A stretch of DNA of 12,600 nt, from contig CAJOKK010000056.1 of NCBI GenBank assembly GCA_905235165.1, positions 1 through 12,600 on the forward strand. Direction: 5' to 3'. Position 1 is the first letter of the stretch. Each line of letters begins with the position of its first letter. A program made the position numbers and the translations under genes. This DNA comes from an uncultured Atopobiaceae bacterium (lineage in GTDB: Bacteria; Actinomycetota; Coriobacteriia; Coriobacteriales; Atopobiaceae). Positions 5,835-11,803 of the stretch are shown here, piece after piece. Under the pieces are notes generated by a model. That model was not told the origin of the DNA. It ran no database searches and saw only the letters and a program-made list of their open reading frames with translations.

Positions 5835-6458
5835 ATGGAGGCGACGAGGTACGAGCCTTGTAGGAGGGTCGAGATCCCCGAGGGCATCGAGCGGATCCCA
5901 CGGGACGACCACGGCTTGTGGTGGTCGGAGCACGAACGCGCCGCGACGACGAGGCAGCTCATGGGGAGGAGGCTCATGCCGGCACCCGACCAGGTGCCGA
6001 TAGCCTACTGGTACCAGAGCTACCTCTTCCTCTGGTACCCGGTGTGGGACGCACGCGAGGCCGTGCCGTGGACGGGGGAGATGGTGGAGGCCCAGCGGCG
6101 CTCATGGCGGGACGCGGCACGGACGCGGCGCGAGCGCGAGCGCCGAGAGCGCCGCGAGCTCGAGGCCCAACGCGCAGCCGTGCGGGAGGTCATGGCGAGG
6201 ACCGGTTGCCCCGACGAGGACACCGCCGCTTGGGCGACGTACCCGCACACGGCGTGGCAATGGGTCCATGCGGGGTTCGTCCCGTCCGACGGAGCACGCT
6301 TCGCGTACATCGGCCCTGCCGAGGACTACCTCTACTGCAGGGTGGCCGACGTCCGCTGGGACCCCGACCGCGCGGAGTCACTGATGCCGACCGGCCCGCG
6401 CGAGGTCGACCGCCTGCCCGATGGGAGGCCCTACGACGGGAGGCCGTGGTGGCGATGA
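5835..6458 (+). CDS. Orphan protein, W/Y-rich with central coiled coil (207 aa)
   Basis: The start at 5835 is preferred (GAGGAG 9 bases upstream); an in-frame ATG at 5826 would add three residues. Residues 55-80 are aromatic (IAYWYQSYLFLWYPVW) but too polar to be a sure membrane segment. Residues about 85-120 are strongly charged (RTRRERERRERRELEAQ) and likely form a coiled coil. The C-terminal part (AAWATYPHTAWQWVHAGFVP, GARFAYIGPAEDYLYC) contains short aromatic strands, and the end is DGRPYDGRPWWR. I recognise no family. It diverges from the AcrVA2-like gene across a 280-base gap and ends before a strong hairpin at 6468. Being divergent from a suspected anti-CRISPR gene makes it a candidate anti-defence gene, by position only. 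Confidence 0.6.
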   Translation: MEATRYEPCRRVEIPEGIERIPRDDHGLWWSEHERAATTRQLMGRRLMPAPDQVPIAYWYQSYLFLWYPVWDAREAVPWTGEMVEAQRRSWRDAARTRRERERRERRELEAQRAAVREVMARTGCPDEDTAAWATYPHTAWQWVHAGFVPSDGARFAYIGPAEDYLYCRVADVRWDPDRAESLMPTGPREVDRLPDGRPYDGRPWWR

Positions 6459-6467
6459 CGATAGGGA

Positions 6468-6510
6468 CCAAGGCGGCCCCTAGGCACCACAAGCCTAGGG
6501 GCCGCCTTGG
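6468..6510. terminator. Perfect 18-bp hairpin after the orphan gene
   Basis: CCAAGGCGGCCCCTAGGC (6468-6485) is exactly inverted at 6493-6510 with loop ACCACAA, 10 bases after the stop at 6458. No T-tract follows closely, so it may be a factor-assisted or bidirectional terminator, separating this gene from the leftward cassette. Confidence 0.55.
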
Positions 6511-6525
6511 CCGTCACGGCATCAA

Positions 6526-6591
6526 CTACCTGCCGTTTTCTTAAATATTAGAATATTGCCGTAATATTCTAATACCTATCTGAGGTATGCC
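6526..6591. repeat. 66-bp direct repeat flanking the R-M cassette, left copy (with parS-like palindrome)
   Basis: This aligns without gaps to 10238-10303, with about 5 differences and the first 32 bases identical. It contains the palindrome TATTAGAATATT / AATATTCTAATA (6546-6574) around GCCGT. Read on the minus strand, its outer end gives AYLR and a stop, the remnant of the last codons of the RHH gene whose intact end (AYLK, stop) lies in the right copy. Confidence 0.85.
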
Positions 6592-6606
6592 TATAGGGGT
6601 TGACAC

Positions 6607-7191
6607 CTACGCCCTCGGCCCCTTATGGCCGTCCTTCTCCTGCCTTGCTTCCCTACGGTTCTCCGGCAGGGCGCACCTGTCGGGATTTGACGCAATCCAC
6701 TCATCAAGGGAGATGTCAAGGCCGTGTAGGTAGTTGTCGGCAACCTCGCGCACTCTCCAATGCTCATCATTGACAAGCTTGTCCAACCCAAAGCCTCGGT
6801 AGGCGACCTCTTGCCGTACTCTGGGGTTTTCATCATTGACAAGAACGTCAAGCCCGTAGCTCTGACATGCAACCATATTGCGTACCATCTTTTCCGGGTC
6901 GTGGATGAGCTTCTCCAACCCGTACCCGTTCGCAGCGACCCACTTGCGCACGATGGGAGCCTCGTCGTTGACCAGCACGTCAAGCCCGTAGCCGCGCAGC
7001 GCGACCGCCGCACGCACATATTCGCTCTCGTCGTTGATGAGCGTATCGAGCCCATATCCCCGAGAGGCTACCGCCGCCCGAACGTCCTCGGATGGGTCGT
7101 TGATAAGCACATCCAAGCCGTAGCCTTGCCATGCGACCGCCCTGCGCACCCACCAACTATCGTCATTGATCAATAACTCGATCTCTTCCAT
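6607..7191 (-). CDS. 22-residue-repeat (HEAT/LRV-like) solenoid protein
   Basis: This is a 194-residue protein. The start at 7191 has GAGG 8 bases upstream; a GTG at 7197 would be too close to it. Six or seven tandem 22-residue units follow the pattern (Y/F)GLDxLxNDxxxxVRxxVAxxG, for example YGLDVLINDPSEDVRAAVAS, from residue about 2 to 155. The tail is basic (PENRREARQEKDGHKGPRA). Such units form an all-helical solenoid that usually mediates protein binding. There is no signal peptide or catalytic motif. The gene lies in the same orientation as the R-M gene, about 200 bases beyond it, inside the 66-bp repeats, so it probably travels with it. It could be an accessory or immunity factor of the R-M system, or unrelated cargo. 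Confidence 0.7.
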   Translation of the reverse strand: MEEIELLINDDSWWVRRAVAWQGYGLDVLINDPSEDVRAAVASRGYGLDTLINDESEYVRAAVALRGYGLDVLVNDEAPIVRKWVAANGYGLEKLIHDPEKMVRNMVACQSYGLDVLVNDENPRVRQEVAYRGFGLDKLVNDEHWRVREVADNYLHGLDISLDEWIASNPDRCALPENRREARQEKDGHKGPRA

Positions 7192-7344
7192 CTTCACTAC
7201 CTCACCCTCTGTCTGCCTTGTGACCTCGCCACGCCCCTTTCCCGAGGCGTGCGCTCACCCAACAACCTAGCGGTAGTGACATGGGCCTTTGGGTGTGGTA
7301 ACGAAACTTGTCCGAGGCCACACCCCCGGCTCGCCCATCACGTT

Positions 7345-7389
7345 GGTGTATATAGGACCTATATACACCCTATATAGTTCCTATATAGG
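7345..7389. promoter_or_regulatory. Two adjoining AT-rich palindromes between the R-M gene and the repeat-protein gene
   Basis: GGTGTATATAGG-A-CCTATATACACC (7345-7369) has perfect 12-base arms. CCTATATAG-TTC-CTATATAGG (7369-7389) has perfect 9-base arms and shares one base with the first. They lie just past the R-M stop and about 155 bases upstream of the leftward start at 7191. TATATA-type cores could also supply -10 elements. Most likely an operator pair for the repeat-protein promoter. Confidence 0.55.
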
Positions 7390-7397
7390 ATTGCTCC

Positions 7398-8603
7398 CTA
7401 CTCCCCCGCCGTGGCCCTCACGTAGAGCTTGAGGAGGTGTCCGACGATCCGCTCCTCGTCCCCGCCGAAGTCCACGCCGTAGGCCGCCTCCACGGCCGCG
7501 TCGAGCGCCCTGTGCGCCGTCAGCAGGTCGTCGTACGTGCGCTGGTCGAACTTCTTGAGGTCGGACTCTGAGGCGTCTGCGGGCATGGGGCTGATGCCGT
7601 CGTACATCATGGCGAGCGAGTCGCCCTCGTGTGCCTCTCGCGCGTCCAGCACGGCCTGAGCGCACGCCTCGACACGCTCTCGCTGCTCGTCGGTCGGGTC
7701 GGGCCAGACGAAGTTGTTGTAGACAATATCGCTTGCGTATCTGTAACGCATCTCAAGCCTGCCAGCCACAACGCGCATCCATGCGTTGTGGAACTGCGAA
7801 GTCATGACGCCGAAGTGGTAGAGCTCTGCGTTTGAAATGACATATAGCTGGTTTCCTGGAATCATCCCATTGGTGACGAATCCCACAGGCACATAATCAC
7901 GTTTTTCGGAAGACACGGCAGGGACGGCAAGATATAACCCGTCTACGAACTTCTTGTTCTGCCTAAACAAATGTGGGACATCTTTCAGCTTGTACGCATC
8001 GCCCGTTTTCGTCTGTTCTGAACGCCACTGTTCACACGCCAAAACTCGATTCTGGATATAAGGGATTGACTCCCATCCTTCCTCTACAAGCCAAAGGCAG
8101 AATCTCTTATCGCCCTTTATGAAATCGCCACCCATAGAGAAGGGTCGAACCCATTTTTCTATATCGGGTTCTTGCATAAGTGCGGCTTTGAACTCCCCTT
8201 CGGCCATAATCAGGTATCCATGTTCCGCAGGCTTAAAGCCCATTATCATCTCTGGTACATCACTAAGTGGTTTTGAGCGCTTCCGGATAAACACATTCGA
8301 AGATGCCGTCAAATAGGCATTGATGTTTTCGGCAGATATGGTATCTATGCCATCGAATATCAATTTTTTCGTTCTCTCCTTAGAGAACCCCACAATGACA
8401 ACGGTCACACCCGCCTGGTCCGTTGCCTCATTTGTCCACTTGAAAGACGGCCATGCGAAATCGATATGGAATCCCTTGTCAAAGAGCGGCTTCCAAATAG
8501 GCTCGACCTGCTGTCCCTGACAGATGGAGTTAGTCGATACGAACGCGGCGCGGATAGGCCAGCTACCCATGTATTCCGCTGCCTTCCAGTACCAGCAGGC
8601 CAC
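7398..8603 (-). CDS. C-terminal part of the MmeI-like enzyme (target recognition and helical tail)
   Basis: This frame begins at a GTG inside VACWYWKAAEYMG with no ribosome binding site, so it is probably not translated alone. The first 80 residues (FVSTNSICQGQQV, GFHIDFAWPSFKW) complete the methyltransferase. The next 200 or so residues form the DNA-recognition domain, including QNRVLACEQWRSEQ and FFRQNKKF-like text. The end (FGVMTSQFHNAWMRVVAGRLE, NNFVWPDP, YDDLLTAHRALDAAVEAAYG) is the conserved C-terminal region. Bases about 7830-8480 are visibly poorer in G+C than either side, as expected where recognition domains are exchanged between strains. Confidence 0.7.
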   Translation of the reverse strand: MACWYWKAAEYMGSWPIRAAFVSTNSICQGQQVEPIWKPLFDKGFHIDFAWPSFKWTNEATDQAGVTVVIVGFSKERTKKLIFDGIDTISAENINAYLTASSNVFIRKRSKPLSDVPEMIMGFKPAEHGYLIMAEGEFKAALMQEPDIEKWVRPFSMGGDFIKGDKRFCLWLVEEGWESIPYIQNRVLACEQWRSEQTKTGDAYKLKDVPHLFRQNKKFVDGLYLAVPAVSSEKRDYVPVGFVTNGMIPGNQLYVISNAELYHFGVMTSQFHNAWMRVVAGRLEMRYRYASDIVYNNFVWPDPTDEQRERVEACAQAVLDAREAHEGDSLAMMYDGISPMPADASESDLKKFDQRTYDDLLTAHRALDAAVEAAYGVDFGGDEERIVGHLLKLYVRATAGE

Positions 8604-10216
8604 ATAGTCAACCGTCTTGACCTTGCCGAAGATGGAAGCCCGGTCAGCCTCCTGCGGTTCGAGTAGCCAATGAACGGCGGGTTACCCATGACGTAGCTGC
8701 ACTCGCTCGCGGGCAGGACCTCGTTCCAGTCCATGCGCACGGCGTTCCCCTCGACGATTCCCTGGTTGCTCCTGAGCGGCAGGAAGTCGAAGTCCAGCAG
8801 GGGGAAGAGGTCCTGCGTCTCCTCGAGGGTCTGGGCCTCGGCGATCCAGAGCGCAGTCTTCGCCACGGCCACGGCGAAGTCGTTCACCTCGATGCCGTGG
8901 AAGGCGTCGAGCGTGACGCGGACGAGGCCGTCCGTCTCGAGCATGGTCTGGCCGCCACCGGCCTTGTCCTCGAGGATGCGGTTCTCGATGCGCCTGAGCT
9001 GCAGGTAGGTCTCCGTGAGGAAGTTCCCCGAGCCGCACGCGGGGTCGAGGAAGCGCAGGTTGGCTATCTTGTCGTGGAGCAGTCCGAGCTTGCGCTCCCG
9101 CCTCTTGACGTCGATGAACGCCTCGGCCTCCTCGAGCTCGCGCAGGAGGCCGTCGAGGAAGAGGGGGCCGATGACCTTGTGGATGTTCTCGACCGACGTG
9201 TAATGCATCCCGCCCTCGCGCCGCGTCTCTGGGTTCAGCGTGCTCTCGAAGACCGCGCCGAAGATGGTCGGGCTGATCCCCGACCAGTCGAGGTCGGTCG
9301 AGACCTCGGCTATCGTCGCGGCCACGTCATCCGAGAGCTGCGGCACGACGATGGAGCGGTCGGCGAACAGGCCGCCGTTGACGTAGGGGAAGGCGGCGGC
9401 TCGCGCGTCAAGGTACTCGTCGCGCATCCCCATCGGCGTGTCGACCGTCTCGAACAGTCGCACGAGGCGCTCCCTGAGGCTCGCCGGGTTGCCCTGGCAG
9501 TAGTCCCCGAAGGCAGTCCTGGTCTGCAGCAGTCCCGCGTCCTCGGCGTAGAGGAGGAAGACCATGCGGGTGATGACGACGTTGAGGCTCCTTTGCTCCT
9601 CCGGGTCGTCCTCGATGTGGCGGTAGCAGGCCGCCAGCGCGTCGTAGAGCCTGCCTATGCGCCGCCCCGCCTCCACCGAGAGGCGCTGCTCCTTGTGGAC
9701 CTTGCTCGCGCTTGGGTCGTAGAGGAAGCTCAGCGACGCGAGCTGGAGCGGCAGCTCCTCGAGCGTGACCTCGACCATGCCGTCCTCGGGCACGTCGTCC
9801 TCGAGGTCGTAGATGCGGAAGGTGGAAAAGTTGCACACCACCACCCAGCGCGGGCGGTCTGACCACCGCATGTTGGACACGTACCACATGGCCTGCTCAA
9901 GGGGCGTCTCGTGGCCCCACACGCCGTTGTCGCGGGCATGGTCGAGGTCTATGTCGATGGACTTCTGCTCGATGAGCACGCCCCTGTCGGGGAGCACCAC
10001 GTCGGCGTAGCGCGTGCGCGGCTTCGTGCTGCCCGGCGCCCTTCCCTTGACGGGCTTCTCGGTTCGCATGAACCCACGCGCGACCTCGGCCTGCGGCACG
10101 CCGAGCACGCGCGTCAGCAGGTCGGTCCAGAAGGTGGCGGTGTCGGCCTTCTCGTCCCCCCTGCCCCGCCACGTCTCCACGAAGTCCTTGGCCCTGCCCG
10201 TCTCGGTCTGCGCCAT
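8405..10216 (-). CDS. N-terminal part of the MmeI-like enzyme (nuclease and methyltransferase core)
   Basis: The translated product would be 603 residues. The first 520 are authentic (nuclease D72/E83/K85, motif I and NPPF); the last 80 or so (RRRLTGLPSSARSRRL and onward) are an out-of-frame tail. It lacks the target recognition domain, so it should not act on specific sites. The ATG at 10216 has GGGGGAG almost touching it, a short spacing. The only upstream regulatory sequence is the palindrome at 10258-10286, so expression may come from parA-RHH readthrough or be controlled by the RHH protein. Confidence 0.7.
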   Translation of the reverse strand: MAQTETGRAKDFVETWRGRGDEKADTATFWTDLLTRVLGVPQAEVARGFMRTEKPVKGRAPGSTKPRTRYADVVLPDRGVLIEQKSIDIDLDHARDNGVWGHETPLEQAMWYVSNMRWSDRPRWVVVCNFSTFRIYDLEDDVPEDGMVEVTLEELPLQLASLSFLYDPSASKVHKEQRLSVEAGRRIGRLYDALAACYRHIEDDPEEQRSLNVVITRMVFLLYAEDAGLLQTRTAFGDYCQGNPASLRERLVRLFETVDTPMGMRDEYLDARAAAFPYVNGGLFADRSIVVPQLSDDVAATIAEVSTDLDWSGISPTIFGAVFESTLNPETRREGGMHYTSVENIHKVIGPLFLDGLLRELEEAEAFIDVKRRERKLGLLHDKIANLRFLDPACGSGNFLTETYLQLRRIENRILEDKAGGGQTMLETDGLVRVTLDAFHGIEVNDFAVAVAKTALWIAEAQTLEETQDLFPLLDFDFLPLRSNQGIVEGNAVRMDWNEVLPASECSYVMGNPPFIGYSNRRRLTGLPSSARSRRLTMWPAGTGRQRNTWVAGLSAPRSYRLTPSVRDSRSSLFGSRSLTRDSISISHGRLSSGQMRQRTRRV

Positions 10217-10237
10217 CTCTCCCCCTACTTGGTACGC

Positions 10238-10303
10238 CTACCTGCCGTTTTCTTAAATATTAGAATATTACGGTGATATTCTAATACCTATTTGAGGTAC
10301 GCC
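10238..10303. repeat. 66-bp direct repeat flanking the R-M cassette, right copy (with parS-like palindrome)
   Basis: This is the partner of 6526-6591. It holds TATTAGAATATT-ACGGT-GATATTCTAATA (10258-10286, one arm mismatch) and the last codons of the RHH gene (stop at 10288-10290). It serves as both the 3' end of the partition operon and the upstream region of the R-M gene. Confidence 0.85.
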
Positions 10304-10695
10304 GTGGCCGCCTCCTCGACGAGGCGGCTCCTGTTCGTGCGCCGCTCGTACACGGCGTCCTCCAGCATCTCGGCCACCTCGTCTGTCGTGCAGAAGGAGA
10401 TGCGCCGTGGCCGTGGCTTGTCATGTGTTGGCCCTTCGGGCCTCGCGGAGCCGTCCGACGGCTCGGCGAGGTATGCGACGATTGCCTCCTCGATGAGGCG
10501 GCTCTTGCTCGTGCGCCGCTCCCAGCTGGCCTCCTCGATGGCGTTTGCGACCTCGTCGGTGAGCGTCACCGACAGGTGGTGCGTGCGCGTCGCCGTCGAG
10601 TCGCCGCGCCTTGTGGTGTCCTGCCTGTCCATGAGCTTGCCGGTGCCCCCGCGCCGCCCTGCCGTCTTGATCGGCATCGGTTTCTTACTCGCCAT
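10288..10695 (-). CDS. Tandem ribbon-helix-helix protein, probable centromere-binding partner of ParA
   Basis: This is a 135-residue protein. The start at 10695 has GGAGG 6 bases upstream and overlaps the end of parA by 11 bases, so translation is coupled. A basic tail (residues 1-38) precedes two copies of an RHH unit: residues about 40-77 (HLSVTLTDEVANAIEEASWE, RRTSKSRLIEEAIVAYLA) and 98-135 (RISFCTTDEVAEMLEDAVYE, RRTNRSRLVEEAATAYLK). The units are near copies at both DNA and protein level. RHH proteins act as dimers, so a single chain could form a pseudo-dimer. Small RHH proteins beside ParA (ParG/Omega type) bind the centromere and repress the operon. The TATTAGAATATT palindromes in this window are the likely targets. 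Confidence 0.8.
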   Translation of the reverse strand: MASKKPMPIKTAGRRGGTGKLMDRQDTTRRGDSTATRTHHLSVTLTDEVANAIEEASWERRTSKSRLIEEAIVAYLAEPSDGSARPEGPTHDKPRPRRISFCTTDEVAEMLEDAVYERRTNRSRLVEEAATAYLK

Positions 10696-11278
10696 CGCAC
10701 GCCTCCAGAATCTCGCCAAGGACCTCGGCATAGCCGAAGAGGTCGTCACCAAAGGCGCGTCCGAAGGTCGAGGCGACCGTCTCACGCTTCGGGATGGTGG
10801 TGCCGAACACCTTCGCCTTGCCGTCCGCGAGTTCCGCGACCGCCGACTTGAACGTGATCGTCCTCGGGTCCACGCGGGTGAGCAGCACGCCGTAGGGCGT
10901 CCCGCCGTCGCTGAGCGACTCGATGGTGTCCCACGTCTTCGCGAGGTCGACGGGCATCGGCGAGGTCGGCACGACCACAAAGGTCGACCGCTCCACGGCG
11001 GCGTCGGTCACGTTTCCGCTTGGCGGGCAGTCGATGACGACCAGTCGCGTCGGGTCGTCGCGGAGTCTGCGGACGTTGGCGATGTTCGCCGAGTTCACGT
11101 CGAACGGCAGCGCGTCCCCGTCCTCCTCGGCGTACAGAGCCCAGTCGCTCGAGCTTCCCTGTGGGTCGGTGTCGAGCACGACGACCTTGATGCCCCTGCG
11201 CGACGCAGCCGTGGCGAGCGCGATGGCCGTCGTGGTCTTTCCGACGCCGCCCTTGATGTTCACGACCGAGACGATCAT
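10685..11278 (-). CDS. parA: ParA-family partition ATPase
   Basis: This is a 197-residue protein, the size of short ParA/Soj-type plasmid ATPases without an N-terminal HTH. The deviant Walker A motif is KGGVGKTT at 9-16 with signature K9 and K14. Walker A' is VVVLDTDPQGS with D36 and D38. Walker B is LVVIDCPPS with D83. The ATP-bound dimer binds the nucleoid non-specifically and moves plasmid copies apart, stimulated by the partner at the centromere. GAGGGG precedes the ATG at a normal distance. The 29-bp palindrome at 11314-11342 lies 35 bases upstream and its TAATAT half could overlap the -10 element, which fits autoregulation by the coupled RHH protein. Confidence 0.92.
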   Translation of the reverse strand: MIVSVVNIKGGVGKTTTAIALATAASRRGIKVVVLDTDPQGSSSDWALYAEEDGDALPFDVNSANIANVRRLRDDPTRLVVIDCPPSGNVTDAAVERSTFVVVPTSPMPVDLAKTWDTIESLSDGGTPYGVLLTRVDPRTITFKSAVAELADGKAKVFGTTIPKRETVASTFGRAFGDDLFGYAEVLGEILEACDGE

Positions 11279-11313
11279 CCCGTCTTCCCCTCTCTGCCTG
11301 GGCTGATTAGCCG

Positions 11314-11342
11314 TATTAGAATATTACGGTAATATTCTAATA
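11314..11342. promoter_or_regulatory. 29-bp palindromic operator/centromere-like site upstream of parA
   Basis: TATTAGAATATT-ACGGT-AATATTCTAATA has perfect 12-base arms. Near-identical sites lie at 6546-6574 and 10258-10286. Its position in the parA promoter and the RHH gene in the operon point to a site bound by the RHH partner. Confidence 0.75.
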
Positions 11343-11392
11343 CTTTCCCGAACGCCGGGCGGCGCAGGCTCGGCCCCTGCCGGTGAGCGGCA

Positions 11393-11803
11393 TCATCGAC
11401 GGGATTTCATCCTCATTTTTTCGGACTGTCCTTCTCCTGCCTGCTCGCCGTCCACCGGCTCAGGAACTGGAAGGGGCCATAGCTGAAGCCCGTCAACGTA
11501 GAACGCTATCAATCCGTAGTGTTTATGGGCGAACTCGAAGGCCTCTAGGGGCATTACGCAGCGGGCGGGGACATGACGATCTTTTCCGAGCACGCATGTG
11601 TAGTCTTCCATCACCAGGTCAGCCCAACCAGTCTCGTATCTCATGTTTTTCCCATTGCTGTCCTTGATGGGATCGCCGAAGTCGTTGCAAACAAGTTCTG
11701 TCTCTGGTTCGACATGAAGGCATGAGGTGTTTTTTCCAGCTACGTTGTCTCCGATGGCCTCGTAATAGTCACAGGTGTTGAAAACCGCCAACGTTATTGC
11801 CAT
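11393..11803 (-). CDS. Orphan protein (136 aa) overlapping the relaxase gene
   Basis: The ATG at 11803 has AGGAG 7 bases upstream and lies inside the end of the relaxase gene (35-base overlap), so the two are probably co-translated. The sequence is acidic and cysteine-bearing (NTCDYYEAIGDN, TSCLHVEPETELVCNDFGDP, MEDYTCVLGKDRHVPARCVM), followed by ALEFAHKHYG-like text and a polar tail that reads GEQAGEGQSEKMRMKSRR. I do not recognise the family. The region is visibly poorer in G+C than its neighbours, hinting at separate origin. A role with the relaxase (transfer accessory) is suggested only by the overlap. Confidence 0.65.
   Translation of the reverse strand: MAITLAVFNTCDYYEAIGDNVAGKNTSCLHVEPETELVCNDFGDPIKDSNGKNMRYETGWADLVMEDYTCVLGKDRHVPARCVMPLEAFEFAHKHYGLIAFYVDGLQLWPLPVPEPVDGEQAGEGQSEKMRMKSRR

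Larger units (their letters stand above)
7398..10216 (-). pseudogene. MmeI-like type IIL restriction-modification enzyme, broken by one frameshift
   Basis: Joined across a frameshift, the gene would encode about 940 residues, close to MmeI (about 920). The N-terminal nuclease has D72, then E83-X-K85 (RYADVVLPDRGVLIEQKS), matching the MmeI D-EXK site. A helical spacer follows. The adenine N6-methyltransferase has HYTS at 338-341, motif I LDPACGSGNF at 390-399 and motif IV GNPPF at 511-515. The target recognition domain and C-terminal helices follow in the other frame. The break lies near 8656: adding one C to the minus-strand run AACCGCAGG would restore NPQEADRASIFGKVKTVDYV, which fits the family. 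Such enzymes methylate and cut DNA with one protein. As sequenced, both functions should fail. A sequencing indel or slippage-based switch remains possible. Confidence 0.85.

Noticed and set aside
6600..6605. TTGACA as a rightward -35 element
   Set aside because: No fitting -10 follows, and a rightward transcript from here would be antisense to the repeat-protein gene.
8897..9862. Rightward open frame opposite the methyltransferase
   Set aside because: It lies fully within the MmeI-like gene, which has clear catalytic motifs on the other strand.
10696..10980. Extension of the RHH protein to a start at 10980
   Set aside because: It would overlap parA by almost 300 bases in another frame; the start at 10695 has GGAGG and the normal short overlap.
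10292..11332. Rightward open frame opposite parA and the RHH gene
   Set aside because: ParA Walker motifs and the double RHH units are on the other strand; the frame is a shadow.
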